Shown: positions 48,945 to 61,839, numbered from the stretch's first letter. The stretch is DNA of 64,000 nucleotides from Ascaris suum (GCA_013433145.1 CM024179.1:5739300-5803299), one strand, 5' to 3'. Notes: generated by a model not told the origin, from the letters alone. Made by a program: numbers and translations.

Positions 48945-51900
48945 CACCCTGAATGACAATACAACTGTGAAGTTTTGGAAGACTTAGGAATGTAGTCAGA
49001 GTTGATGTGATGTCTGATCCCATAGCAAGAGCCCTTTCTGGCTCACATTTAATGTCCGCAATTCTGCGCCCCTACCGCATTCAAATGGCATGGGATTTTT
49101 CTTCCAGCGTCCAGGATTGCAGACGAATTAAAAATTTTCCGGGGGCACGCATCTCGTCTCGAGGGGGCTGCGAGGTCTGAAGATTCAGTTTTTTTCCTAG
49201 AGTGAACCAAGAGTATCAAACGCTGCTATGTATTGAACTATATAATATGTTTATGCGGGTTAGAACGATCGAATTTTTGAGTGGAATATACAGAATCAAT
49301 GATTCCTTCTGGAACATTTCACCACATATAAAAATTACTGCTTCGTCTAAATAGTGAGGAAAGAGTAAGCGCTATCACGGCGAATCTTTCATACAGATTC
49401 GAAGCATTTGAGTCTCTGAGTTGTAGTTTTGAGAAACGTGTGTTTTACCTGCAATTCCATGAAGAAAATTTCGTTGCGGGCGTGAACTCCGACGTCTCAG
49501 TGAAAGAGGAAATTAGACAGGTCACGAGAAAGTGGAGTTACGAGGTAAAAGGATGTTTTGCAGACCCTCCCCCTGATGGACCTGAACCGTATAGTAGACC
49601 TACAAATTGAAGTATGAGGACGGATAGGACGGTACAGTGGCCTCAATGCGTTTTAAGCTAAGCGAAAAAACAGTAAAATAAACGGACAGATGGAGGTTCA
49701 AAGGCTGAGAAAGAATCTGTGGAGTTTTCAGATAAAAGCCGAGGATGATACAATCGAACACGTGGAGTCGTTGAAAGAAAGCGACTCGGAGGATGGGTAG
49801 AAAGTGTGGTTAATCAATCACATGATCGATGACTGTGCTTACTCATTAATTCTTTACTCATTACTCGGATCGTTCACGGGTTTCTGTATTGTGTTAATTA
49901 TATCGTGCATAAACGCCACAGTATTGTTCGCACAGGTTTTGCTCAATTCAATTAAATACTGCAATAAAGACTTTCCCGGTTCGGATTCTCACAGTGTGTT
50001 GTCGCCCATTTGCCCACAGGTGTCACTGAGCATTGCGCGCTTGCGGACTGCCCCGTCACCTGCACAATGAATCAATGAAGCCAGGTTTGTTTTCAAGATT
50101 ATAGTTTGAGACAATTTTTTTGGAATATCCGGAGGAGCTACGGCTCTCAAAAGTCGAAGTCATAGCCGGGATGGATTTTTGTGAGTCCGGAATTATGATC
50201 AACGTTCTAGTGCACCCCAAGTGGTGTACACACGCAGCACTTCTGTCGGCATCGATCGTGGCGTAAGCGCGCGTGTGGAATGTATGCACAGAACTAGCGA
50301 CATCCAGCATCCCTCACTTTCGCGAACTGCGGCACGGATCCCTCTCTCGCCAACAGAAACATCGTGCTCATGCTCATTGAAATCGTTTAAGTTCTTCGCG
50401 ATCTCAAAGCAGTGTTTGGCACTGCGTGTTCTCCGGTGGGGATGATTTACATGAGCCTTGCATAATCGATAATGCCAGCCTGTTAGTGGGCTATGGGAAG
50501 CCGCGAAATGACGATGTACCTTGCAAAAACGAAACAATCTGTGGGATGGAAAATTTTTCTCTTGGCTAACAATTATCGTCCGAGATACGCTTCGTTAACG
50601 TCTTAACGGGTTGTATGGAGACAATTTACTGCTTTGGAGCGATTAGGCTGCGCATGGCAGGAAGTCCTCAGTTGACATGCTGTCTGCACATCAAAACGTA
50701 GAATAACATGCAGACGAATGGTGCCATAGGAGCTGGCATTAAATACGTTTATCCATTGGGCCCATCGGGACAACAACTCTCATGAAAACCAGGATCACTA
50801 TGTGAACGGTTGAACCAAAGAGGATTTGTGCAGGCAGTGAAAGCACTCATGTTGTGAACCCACCACTGGAACCGAACTATCGCCTGGACGCTTGTCGTCA
50901 TGACATATCATGCAAATGTGGAAACTGCAGCGGAGCAAAAAAATTATCAAAGCTTGCTCACGGAACAATGAAGTCTTATGCATGAAGCCATAAATATAGC
51001 GGTTGAGCTTTCACTACTTTTTCTTTTCATTTCATAAACACAGTCGATGGTGGGCAGGAAAGAAGTGATGTGACACTTGTGGATACAACACGAAAAACAA
51101 CCGGAAACCATGTGTAATGTACAATATAAAAGCGCAGGTATATAAAAACATTGGGGGTTTTCAAAACTGTAAAATTGGGGACGAGGAAGGAGAGGGAGGG
51201 AGACTTCTTCCCTTTTCGTGGTGCATCACCTACCTCATCAAACATTTTCGCTGGTCGGACGGAAATTTCAATTCATGACTTCACTTGTTAGTCGACCTGA
51301 GCCAAATATTAGGCGACTCGTGAACAATGAACTTCGATTGCAGAGATCAGCAAACGCAGGCGCATTACTTTCATACGATTGAAGATAGGAAGTAAGCAAG
51401 AGGTGCGGTATGTCCTCTTGAGAAATAAAACGATTGGTGACATTCCCACAAAAGCAAGACATAGTTACCTCTATTACCGTGGTTGCCGTCAAAATGCAAT
51501 GAAGTTGTTACAAGGAACATGAAATGCCTCTAGATTAGAAGATTATATAACTGACACAGAACCACCTCAACAGACATAGTTCATTCTAGAAATGCACGAA
51601 AACTTCCTCGACAGTGAGCAAAAAATATAAATATATGAGGTGTGGAAGAGTTCTTTGATATTAACCAAACTATGCCTGCGCTTAGTTCAGTCCTCGCGCC
51701 AACCCAACTTACAATTTACGATACCAACTGAGGTCGAGCGCAACTAATCGTTCTATGGAGATGGGTTAAACGCGGTTCCCGTCGGATAGACGCGTTTTAC
51801 CCGCTCACGACAGCTAACGGCTGGAATCCAAATAGCTTAGCATTGGTTCGTGTTTCTTGTGCGCGAGCGGTCCGATCTTTTGATGTGGGAGGCTTCTAGG

Positions 51901-52740
51901 CGCCACGGTAGTGCCCTCTTCATCCTTACGGAATGCCCACTAAGGTTTCTGTCCCTTTCAGACAACTATGGTAGATCGACTTTAGCTCATTCTTATTCCT
52001 TCGTCAAATTACATCTCCTACAACCTTCGCAGTCAAAGCTTTTTCTGCTGGTCATTTTCTCTTCACATATTTCGCTCATTTTTCTCTGACCTCTCCTCCT
52101 TCGTTTTCCATCAAGGTCTCGTTTTCAAGATTTTCTTCCTGACGATACCCCCCGACACCGCATCCGGTCTCATGTCCTCTCCCATTAGCACACTATAATG
52201 TGCTCCATCGAAGGCTGCCTAGCAATGTCCCGGAAAAGCCTTCTCTTTTGCAGCTCAAATTTTCTGCGCGCATGTGTCCGTGCAAGCTAGTTGCTCAGTC
52301 GGCTCCCTCTTCGCTGCAGGTTCTGCACATGTTTTGCAATTGTTGAGTCTGCAGGGTGTTTGGTTTGTTCAGTTACGTCACTTTTAAAAGTGAAGCTCGC
52401 AATTCCCCCATATAAGATTTCAGCCTTCATCGTAGCGAAGAGGGGCGATAGAAAGAGGCTAACTCTGTAGTTTTGATCTTACAGTTATGAGTAGCGCTCA
52501 TCTCACTCAGCATTTGTTCTGCCTCTTTGAATATACCCTTCTGATGACATCTTTGCCCATATTCAATGATCTCTGTTGCCGAAATGTGCAGTCACGTCGC
52601 GCCTCGCAAGAGGAGCACGCGAAAAATTCGAAGGCAGTCTTGAGTGATGCATTCCTACTCTCATTCTCCCTATCTCGATCGTTTCTCCGCCATCAGCAGT
52701 CACTTTCGATTGCCCATTCCTAGCACTGCGCCAGTCGTAT
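48945..52740. other. intergenic upstream of pabp-2
   Basis: No supported gene. An open frame at 49804-50070 + has a hydrophobic stretch (LLGSFTGFCIVLIISCINAT) but no other support, and the remaining frames are short. The promoter of pabp-2 should lie toward the right end; no clear core element was seen. Confidence 0.45.
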
Positions 52741-52767
52741 TTGTTTGCAGGGTGTTTGAACTCGCAT
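52741..52767 (+). promoter_or_regulatory. acceptor just upstream of the pabp-2 start (probable trans-splice site)
   Basis: TTGTTTGCAG at 52741-52750 is a good nematode 3' splice site only 17 nt before the ATG at 52768. No matching upstream donor with coding sequence is apparent, so this fits a spliced-leader acceptor. A 5' UTR cis intron is the alternative. Confidence 0.5.
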
Positions 52768-55755
52768 ATGGAGGTGGAAGATATCCGGGACGAGGAAGAG
52801 GATCTTCGTTTCGAGGGAGAAGAGGATATCGACGGAAGAATTGATCAGACAGCATCAGGTGATCACATCGGCGAAGATACGGTTAGTGAATTTTTATTCA
52901 TTTTTGTGTCGATGCATCGTGATGCTGTATTGTTGGATGGTTTTTTCTCATCCCAAGATGCCACCGCATCGAACATAAATGCTTCCATAAAAAGTATATA
53001 ACAAAGCTCGAGAAGTGATTTTAGGTGTGGTGTAGTTGTACGATGAGCTGCTTGCCCGAGAAAGGGAGAGGGACCTCATGTCTTTCGTTCATTTTGGCAG
53101 CCAATCACGATGCCTTTAGCAAGCGCCTCTCGCTAGCCATGGTTGGGTGGCGTAAACATAAGCATATCGGTTTGTGAGGACCAGAGCAAGAAATAAACAT
53201 TGGTCTCTAACCCCGGAGGAAATAAATTTGTACTTGCAGTAAGCGCTGAACCGTCCCCGTTGAATTCGCAAATAAATTGCTGTGTTTGAACGAGCACTAG
53301 AGCATTCGTTTGGTTAGGCAGCATCACATAAATTCCCTTCGAAATTAACGCTTACATTATGTAAGTTAAAGGTGCGTTCAGCGGCGTTTTTTCGATCCAT
53401 CACCACTTTAATAATTTTCTGTTGCTGGAAGTTTCAGAAGGCTTTTTGTGCAGCTTGGAAACGAAAATTCTTGCGCTCCTTGTTTTTGATTTTATTGTGT
53501 GCAGAGATTTGTCGAGTCTACGAAAGTTCGGTGCCAAATAAGTAAATTCTCTATCTTATTCGGAGTTCATTTCTTCAAAGCTGCTTTAGGACATGGACTT
53601 TCTGAGGAACCGCATGAAAGAGATCGAAGAAGAGGCGGCGATGCTTCGACGCATGCAGGTGGAAGTCGAGAAGGAGTTCAATGCGGAGTCAAACAGCCCT
53701 CCGACGTCGACTTTCGCATCGATAGAAGAGAAAATGGAGGCTGACGGGCGTTCGATCTACATTGGCAACGTGAGTTTTCATCGTCTTTTTGAAAAGGCAC
53801 ATTTGAAATGTATTCATGTTGCTTCTTACTTATTTTCATTTCTGATTGTTGAGGGTAGTTCCGCAGGCAACAGATACGACGAAAAAGATACGAAATGAAG
53901 ATTTTCGCAAACTTCTCCTTCATATTGGCCAGTTATATCGTGGTGGCGTCTTGTCTATGATTGTATCGATTTGTCTGAATGTTAATTGGTTCCAACTTAG
54001 CAACCACTCAGCCAACCTTTATAAAAATCGAAGGCATAACCCGTCCAACTTGAAAGTAGCTAGAGATATTTGAAGGTTTCAAAAAATATGCTTATATGTT
54101 GAACCAGTCCGATCTTAGAGGAGCATCCTTTTTGTGGCAGATTCATACGGAGGCTTTAAGGTAGACTATGGTGCGACGGCAGAGGAATTGGAAGCGCATT
54201 TCCATGGTTGCGGATCTGTGAATAGAGTGACCATACTCACCGATAAATTCACTGGTCATCCCAAAGGGTAACTGGTTCATTTTGTTCTTTTTCACTGGCT
54301 TCACATAAGGAATCATCTATCAGAAATAATAAGTGCTTCGTCGAAGTTCAATTTTCAGATTCGCATACATGGAATTTGCGGAAAAGGAATCTGTGCAGAC
54401 GGCAATGGCGCTCAACGAGACGCTTTTCCACGGTCGCCAGATTAAAGTATGCCTTATATTTGTTTCTTGGGGAATGATGTTATACGCTAAGCGTTCTTAG
54501 ACTTTTTCGTTCTCTTCCTCGATTCAGAGCTATAAGGGAAGGAAAATCATTTGCTGTATAAGATTTTTATGATGCTGCAGCTTGACGAATGAGGTGTCCA
54601 TTGAGTGGAATTGGAGAGTTTGCTTCGCTCGTTTAAATGAATGTCGTCGTCCTGTATTTATGTCCCTCGATTCTGTTGTTAAGGTATAGTCCGTCGAGGT
54701 TTTTTAGAGATGTTTTGAGAGGTGTTTCGTTAATTCGACAGTTTTGAATGCTGCTGCTCTCAAACTTTATAGTAGCAGTCTGCTGGCATGATCATGCATT
54801 CACTAGTAACCGAATTTATGAAGCCCTGAAAGCTTCAAATCTAAGGTTTCTCCGAAACGAACCAACAGGCCCGGCTTGAGCACGACCAACCGACGTCCAC
54901 GTGGCCGTGGTCATGGTGGTAGTCGTGTGGTCGTTAAGTACATCTACGCTGGCGCTCATCGACGCCCAAGATTCTATCCATCCAGGTGGTTAGCACAGCA
55001 CGCTCATTAAAATATTTTTGTCGAGTTTAGAAGTTGCTGTACCTTCTATTACTTTTCGCGAAATGAACAACTTGCCATTAAAGCGGTGCTCTCCTAAGAC
55101 GTATTTTCCACTTCACATCTGCCTCGTCCTCCACCTTCAGGGCACAGCAGCGATTTGTTCTCCTTCGCACCTGATAAGCTTATCACTGGCTGTTCTTGGA
55201 AACATACAAATGTTGAGTGTGATAGTGGACTTTTACGAAATAGAGCCATATATATTCCTCGTAATTTATGAAATCGCAAATGTTTCGCTGCTAACAGATG
55301 ACCAGCCCACGTGAGGCATGTTTAAAGTCAGAGTCGAATGAAAATCCTTAAAATAAGCGCACGCAACGTTGGCCTATTCGGGCAACCGATTTTAGCAAGA
55401 AAAGGTTACTGCACTGTTATCTTTTTTTAATCCGACAAGTCAAAGTATTCAGCCAAATTCATAAAGAATAGGGAAACGGTGATGCGAAGTCACTGTTTTG
55501 TCATGCTCACTTTTTTGGTAATTAACTTAGTTCAAGGTGGCCATGTGATAATATCGATTTTCTCTTATATTCTACATGTTATATATTTTCATATTATATT
55601 CATAGTACAGCATCGTTACTAGAATTCGTCAGCAACACGTTTGAAAGCTTTTCTTTCTCTCTAATAGTTTTCACTTCAGCGTTTTATGAGAGTAACGTTC
55701 TTTCCTACTCACATAATACTGTAATCATTTTAGGTATCGTGGCCCATCGTTTTAG
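52768..55755 (+). CDS. pabp-2: nuclear poly(A)-binding protein (PABPN1/PABP-2 orthologue)
   Basis: PABPN1 binds growing poly(A) tails in the nucleus and stimulates poly(A) polymerase. Six exons: 52768-52881 (acidic N-terminus from [17 protein letters not shown]), 53590-53769 (coiled coil [20 protein letters not shown], then RNP2 as SIYIGN), 54161-54267 ([20 protein letters not shown]), 54359-54446 (RNP1 completed as KGFAYMEF), 54846-54985 ([22 protein letters not shown]-rich), and 55734-55755 (YRGPSF, stop). All junctions are GT-AG with matching phases; total 216 aa, close to the ~205 aa of the C. elegans protein. Domain order (acidic region, coiled coil, single RRM, Arg-rich tail) is complete, and no damage is seen. 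The final exon codes for only seven residues, so a model ending at 55007 (reading through to ...QHAH) is the alternative. Confidence 0.96.
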
Positions 55756-57283
55756 TTGTCATTTCGGCAAGAAGAGATCGTAGATTGGCAGTATCTGTTG
55801 GTGTGTTCTCTGCATTTGCCGCCCGTTGTTGCGAACTATCCACCTTTATCCGTCCTCGATGATATCTTTTGCGGTGATGCCATCAGTTGCTTAATACGTA
55901 ATATTTGATGGCTATACTTACCGAGTGAAAACGCTGCACTATAGTTGTTCATTGAGTGAAGGTTGTTGAAACGGTTTGTGATCTTCGTATTATGACTACT
56001 TTGTTGGATGGTATATTATATGTTTGGGTGAGATGTGTGGCCAAATAGTAGTAATTGGTCTTGTGGTGGTATGCCAGTGAGGTGGCGCCAAACGGATTGT
56101 ATCCGTTTGTGCATGTTCAGGGAAGCACAAACAACCGCTGATTATTTCATCAGAGAACATTTTATATTAGTGCAGATTGTATCCGCGTTTCCTCCTGGTT
56201 TGATTAACCTTCTGCAGTATACCTTCAGTGATTTTCTTAAGGAATGAACTTTTTGGATTGTAGTGAATCGATTCTGCTGAACTCTAGATGTGATCGTGAT
56301 CTTCTGTGGCGGAAGGAGGAGGAGACATTTTATTTTTCGTTAGGAATGAGCTACTTGTTGCCTTGAGAGGAAATGTTGGATTAGCAATGCGCATTTACCT
56401 ATGTCGTCTTCAAGCTAGATTCATTGTTTTGTTTTATCTTTGGGATGCATTTGTTCTCGTGTATTTTCTCTATACAAATACTCGCTCGTTTAGATATCTT
56501 TCATAAATCGATATTTCTTTATTGTTTAATTTCCACAAATTTCTGATGGAAAGTAAGGAGAGAAATTATTAACTGTAGTTGGCAATTGTTGAGAATTTAT
56601 TCGTCGATTATTTTTACGACAAAATAACATGAAAAAATGTTCAACATTTAATCATCACCATAGAACAAATGACGCTTTTTCCACGCTCAGAATTAAATAT
56701 ATCGACCGCTTGACAGGATCTTTCATAAAAACGTACTTCTAGAAATTAGAGGCCATGGTGTTGTCGGTCGTTTCTTTGCTTAAATGGATCGGATCATTTT
56801 GGGTCGAGTGTGTTTTCGAACGAATGTTGGAGATGGCTACTCAGCTGCACCCCGTAGCACAGTCCAAAACGAAAGTATTTCAACGCTTTCTTTTCTGAAT
56901 CACCTTAACGATGTTTATGATTCCTAGTAGGATATTATTAGGATCTCCGTTGATGATAAAAGAATCCATCGCTTATTCAACGATCCCACCCACCACTTTT
57001 ATGTCATGCAGACACCTCTCGACACATCAATCAAATATTTAGATTATCTCAGCTGAATATTACTATGGAAAGCGAAATGAGATGCATGTAAATTGCAGCA
57101 GAAAGATTTTCTCAGGTGGAGTGATAGCGCTTCTCTTGTCAGGGGCTACGAAGGTTTCTGAATTTAATGAAACAAAGAGAAACGGACCGGCGGAAATGGC
57201 AACATAAGTATCTTAGCATTTCGCTCACCGAGTAACCAATTCGATGTTTGGAAATATGAGGAATGATGCCGTTACATTTCAAC
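55756..57283. other. 3' flank of pabp-2 and intergenic sequence
   Basis: Should include the pabp-2 3' UTR and the convergent 3' flank of the - strand gene to the right. No canonical AATAAA was seen near either stop codon. Small open frames at 56035-56247 and 56306-56506 have no support. Confidence 0.5.
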
Positions 57284-57940
57284 TCATCCGACAATTTGCG
57301 CAGATCTTCCAAAAAGAGATTCTATCTGCGACCCAACATGCAGAACTTTAGGCCACATAACGTCTTGAGCTTCCTGGGGCATTCGGTGGACCAACTTCAG
57401 AAGTGGTAAGAATAGGTGCAGTGGTTCTCAGTTAAATGTATCTGAGGGCAGATGAGCACACAAGTAAGTGCGCATATGCATTTAATTAGACCAACTGCTT
57501 TTGCAAAGCTTTCTATGCATTCAAAAATTTCCCTATTCGCTTCCAGTGTGGATCGTTCATAAAAGAAACGATCGCAGTTTGCATTAACGTTGTCTATGCA
57601 CATGATAAAAGCATAGATGCTGCCGAAAAATTCATTTACGAAGGCCGCGAAGTTGGGAAGCTGCGTTCTCGGTAAGCTTCGAGCAATCGTCCTGCATGTC
57701 CAGTTTTTCTCAAACACGATCCTGCTGGGGCCTTCAGTGAAAAAGTCAACTCGAGGAAAACAGTTTACGGTAAAGTTTAACATTGAGCCGAACGTGGGTA
57801 ATTCTGAGGCATCCCCACAGTCTGATTCTCGTGATTCCATACTTTCAAAATACACAACGTGTGTACCTGAGTCTCCGTCTATCATTCGAATAATTTCAAC
57901 TCCCCAGCTGGAGAAACCACGAAGATAAAATTTTTTAATT
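57284..57940 (-). CDS. 3' exons of an unassigned - strand gene
   Basis: Two exons are supported. The long one is open on the - strand from about 57940 (EEAIKKFYLRGFSSWGVEII...) to 57460 and includes FGSMLNFTVNCFPRVDFFT, RTIARSLPRTQLPNFAAFVN and NREIFECIESFAKAVGLIK. It ends TGT|gtgctc. After a 65-nt intron the last exon 57394-57284 (acceptor TTCTGAAG) continues in phase 0 with LVHRMPQEAQDVMWPKVLHV and ends IVG-stop. Composition is clearly protein-like: about 200 residues of mixed globular sequence with several cysteines and aromatics. I do not recognise the family. The 5' edge is uncertain because an in-frame TGA lies just before EEAIKK; the exon must start after it or the gene is broken. Confidence 0.6.
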
Positions 57941-57994
57941 GCCTCTTCAAGTCAGGATAGCTCTTCAGCCGGACTTCGCTGTGATTCAACAAGT

Positions 57995-58330
57995 TTAGGC
58001 TGAGCTATGAATGGAGATATGGATGTCCTTGAAGTTCGTGGATCCAAACTGCGGTGAACAGCTTTTGGATTGCCCTGCCGAATCGGACTCCCGAATATAC
58101 TCGCTTCTTTTTTTGGGGCACTCCTGCAAATTGTTGGTCTGTTGGCGTGGGACTGGAAGGTCGCGAGTTGTGTCAGCCTTCGTAGAGTAACTCGCATGCA
58201 CCAACCTCGCTTCAAACGACAAACTGAGGTCAGGTCATGGAGGCGAAAGATGGAGGTCTGCTCATTTGTGCATACTTTACTGGCATCTGAACTGGCCGAA
58301 TCATTCTCTTTCCGCAAAATTGAAATCTGC
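57995..58330 (-). CDS. probable upstream exon(s) of the same - strand gene
   Basis: A hydrophilic frame on the - strand reads SFEARLVHASYSTKADTTRD, then QQTNNLQECPKKRSEYIRES and STNFKDIHISIHSSA to a stop at 57995. It follows a good acceptor (GACCTGACCTCAG near 58236). A further short piece (RKENDSASSDASK) before a GTATGC donor could be the exon before it, across about 52 nt. Another frame, the one of the downstream long exon, is also open here up to the TGA, so the correct frame and junction to the 3' exons are unresolved. Confidence 0.35.
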
Positions 58331-59252
58331 GTTTTTTATAATATATGAGCTAGACGGTCATTGTCTGATCAACCGCATACAATAGCTGTATTATGAGTGT
58401 TGGTAAAGGTGAGCTTGAAAACGCGAAATTTCGCATAGTTTGTGAACATTTGTTCATTCCCAGTATGTCGGCAAGAACTTTCATTGTGTGGTTCTTTTAT
58501 AAAAATAACTGGAGCTCGAGTTGTCGACCTCTCACTTCATGGCGCATTCAGCCTGTTAACGCAAAAATTTTCCGAAGCATCCGACGATTATATCACTCAC
58601 AGCGGTGGGCGACAAGAAAGAGTCCTGCTCTTGGTTACCCACTAGGACCACTTTGCAATCAGGGATGATGATGCTCTCAAACTGCCCAGTGAAGGATTAG
58701 TGACCGAGAGGCGGAGGATATGTTACTGGTGACCACCTCACACAATCTCAGGTGTTTTACTTATCCGTACCTGCGTTATCTGTATCACATTTCATCCTGT
58801 CGTAGTCGTTCATGTCGCATTCATTTAGAGTTCTGTGAAACTGTCAAGTGCAGCTTCAAGATTAAAATCTGCGGACATTCCGCGGATCGACGACTCCGCG
58901 AGAAGTGAGGCGTTCATGTGAGATCAACCAGCGCAAAGCGCTTCCCTGTACAGCCCTCAAGTCATTCCGTTCGTGCAAACGCCTGTATTTTCAAGAGTAT
59001 TACCATGCCGAACTAAAGTTTTACTGAGTACTTCGCGAACGCCATTTCAGCTGACGAAGGATTTGTCCCTCGAGACCACATGCTGATTTACCAGTAAATT
59101 TAGGCTCCATTATGCTTCCAGACGGACCACGTTCCTTTACTTTATCCAAACACTCTCGTGGCTCCCTGTGAAACGTTTAAAAGTTCCAATCACTTGGCTG
59201 CGGTAAACATTGCTAATCAACCTTCCTTATTCAAATAAATCATCTTGCACAG
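58331..59252. other. between divergent genes; decayed coding-like sequence
   Basis: One + strand frame (58442-59090) shows coding-like runs broken by several stops, for example DLSLHGAFSLLTQKFSEASD and IRDDDALKLPSEGLV, with no clean exon boundaries. It may be a relic. No domain was recognised with confidence. The promoters of the two divergent flanking genes should lie here. Confidence 0.4.
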
Positions 59253-59272
59253 GGAACGGCGTCTCAAGAGGG

Positions 59273-60664
59273 ATGTTATATCGCGAAATCGAAGAAGCTG
59301 TTGCCTTTGTCGCGGCATATTTCTATTATAAATTACCGCGGAGGCAAGTCGATGTGTTCTCTGAAAGGCTTGCCAACGCCTTGCTCAGGTATCAGTTTTG
59401 CTTCACCTGTGCACTGCAGAGACGTATGTTAGGTTATTTATTTTTTACTCTTCCGCGAAGGTAAATGCACCTTGGAGGCTTGGGATGACAAGAGACAACT
59501 ATTGCGCAGAGACATATACCTTCATTATGTGATCAAATTTGAGAAAGTACGTCGAGCAAAATTGCGGGGGCAGGCGTCTGCACGGGGGGACATTCATTCA
59601 TGGGGAACTTCAGCCATGACCTACTCGCGCCTTATATAAGCACAACGGGATGTTGGCATCATGGCTTGCCTCGGCTATTACACGTCTCACGATAAGCAAA
59701 AAAAACCCTTACTTAAAGGTCAGTTTTTCCGACAATGTGAAGCTTTACTTGAATGCAGCGCTGCGGATAAGTGTGCCACGGACGCTTTTGCCTCGTACTG
59801 TTGGAGGTACTTGAAACACTCTGACTGATGAATGTAAGATTTAAAAAAGAGAAAAGGCCGTCGCATATTTAAGAGAAGCGTTCAGGAGTTAATGGTGCGG
59901 ATAAACACACCGTTTTGTTTATGTAAAAAGAAACATGGGATTGAATGCATAAGAACGTGACGGGTGGATAGGAACGCATTCTCACCTTTCCCACCTTCAA
60001 CGACTACTCGGGGGAGGGGGGGGGGGAAGACGAAATTTATCATTACTCCCTCTCCATCTAATATTCTCTCTCTGAACTCAAAATGTTTTCACAAATTGCT
60101 GAGAAACTGCCGAAGATTTGTTTCACAACGCTGCGCTCCACACAACTGGGTCTAACAAAGCTTCGGTCTACATGGTTTCGTACCACGTCGCTTTTTTCTA
60201 TACGCATCGTAGGTCTTTCAGTCAGGGGCGCACGTCCTGTGTTCGCGCAATTCCTTAAGGCACTTCAGTGCTGCTCAACGAAAAGGCACTGTTCATTGAG
60301 TTGCGTGGCATTATTCATCCAGATGTTCTCTTTCCATTATATGCTTGCACGACTGATACCTTTCTAATGAGCAGCTTTATTCAGTCACTTAGAGTATTTT
60401 CAGCATGGAGTGGAAAACTCAGGACGATTGCGTTTCTCTGAACGCATATAGCGGAAATACGGGAAAATATTTAGAAGAGAAACACAATGGAAGTAACTTA
60501 GTGTCTCTCTATGTTCGTCCCACAAGGAGCACAGGTGAACAAAACGAATGTTTGCAGGTGCTATCGTAGTCAAAAAGAATTCGAAGAAGCGTGTAACAGC
60601 AGATGTGCGCCATTGCGCGAATTGGTCATCGAAATAAACGCCCATGGAAGGATTGCGATCGTCA
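59273..60664 (+). CDS. fog-3: BTG/Tob family protein, FOG-3-like (partial model)
   Basis: BTG/Tob proteins are antiproliferative regulators that act with deadenylases; FOG-3 is the C. elegans member and specifies sperm fate. Exon 1, 59273-59388, begins 21 nt after an acceptor (ATCTTGCACAG, probable trans-splice site). It reads MLYREIEEAVAFVAAYFYYK, then LPRRQVDVFSERLANALL, matching the BTG box A start (EI...FV..YL..KLPRR.V..F.E.L...L), and ends phase 2 at a GT donor. A second exon from 60558 (after TGTTTGCAG, compatible phase) reads CYRSQKEFEEACNSRCAPLR, then ELVIEINAHGRIAIVIVEAA, resembling the second half of the domain. Its 3' end is unclear; 60664 is a nominal limit. The intervening GHWYP-like segment was not found, so an exon is missing or diverged. 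The symbol rests on FOG-3 being, to my knowledge, the only BTG/Tob member in C. elegans. Confidence 0.65.
60010..60026. repeat. poly-G run
   Basis: Sixteen guanines interrupted by one adenine on the + strand, in the putative first intron of the BTG gene. It could form a G-quadruplex and is prone to length error. A shorter G run is at about 29246-29252. Confidence 0.85.
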
Positions 60665-61839
60665 TCGTCGAAGCAGCCTCCATATTCAATATTTCATTGC
60701 AGCAAGTTGTTAGTCGTCTTTCATGTAGCACTCACTGCTTGTAAATTGTGCATTACTTTTCATTTCTATATAAAATCATTCGCCGTACCTTCCATCGTTT
60801 CCCTTCGGAAGGGAATCTACATTCATCTCCATAGCACACCTTCATTCGCGCTTCATGACTGCGACCTAAAATTAAATGATTCGAATAACGAGGCAATGCT
60901 ACGAAATCGTTCCTTGCAATTTATCCGTTTGTTCGAAAAATTTGCTATTGGCCATATGCGAGATCATTGAACCATTCATATATGACGTCGTACGCAAGGG
61001 ATTCTCCAACTGTCAGCTCCCTCCTGCGCAAAAATGGGGCCAAAATACTATCTGCTCATTGAACCATTCATAATCGGACAACCATCGTTGTAGTGGAGCT
61101 CACGCGAACCAGTTAAGGACCCTTCAAGACTTGCAAAGCTCAAAAATCCCTGTCGAGTAACACCTAATGTGTTTACGGTGAATGTGTTTATAGTGGCTTC
61201 AAGTCGAAACGTTTTCTCAGAAAATATGGAAGAGTTTTGAAAGTTTTCATATGGATGGGCATAACTGCAGGCTCAGCGTTTATCAGAGATGCACCATGGG
61301 TCGGATATTCCGATAGCAATTTTTTCACGACCTCTTGAGCTTCAAAGGCCCCTTTATTTCTTTCTGTGAGCTTCTCTAGGAGGATACTTTCTGATTTTTC
61401 ACCACATGAAAATAGCGTTGTGAAATTGGGGAGTCACAGCGCTATGGCGTTGAAAAATACACAGTTTCGAAAAGTTGACTGGCTCTTCTTAAGGTACAGC
61501 AAAAGCGATACGAATTACTCACATCCAAACGTAGCCAAGTTATGAGAGCATTCAAGATGAAAGCCCCGTTTTCTGCGCCGTTCGCACAGGTCCTCTTTTT
61601 TTACCGCAAGATTTTCCCGCCGCTGTTCTAGACGGCAACGTGCCACGAGCAATAACCTAATCCCTGCATCCAGTTATTAAAGTACAAATCTAGGTCAGCT
61701 GCATGCCTTCGATCAAGCTTGTAACAAAGCAGCCTTTGATATGACACTCTTATATATGCTCGACAGGTTGATGGAATACGGCAAACGCGCAATACTTTAA
61801 AAAGCCGTGACTGTTCGCGAAAACGACCGTCATAGGACG
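60665..61839. other. no supported exon; one short direct repeat
   Basis: Later exons of the BTG gene may lie here, but none was identified. TCATTGAACCATTCATA occurs at 60964-60980 and 61056-61072, a 17-bp exact repeat 92 bp apart. Confidence 0.45.

Noticed and set aside
58442..59090. Series of coding-like runs suggestive of a decayed domain (RQERVLLLVTH, DDDALKLPSEGLV)
   Set aside because: Several stops and no clean splice boundaries; resemblance to a von Willebrand A-type or endonuclease fold was too vague to call.
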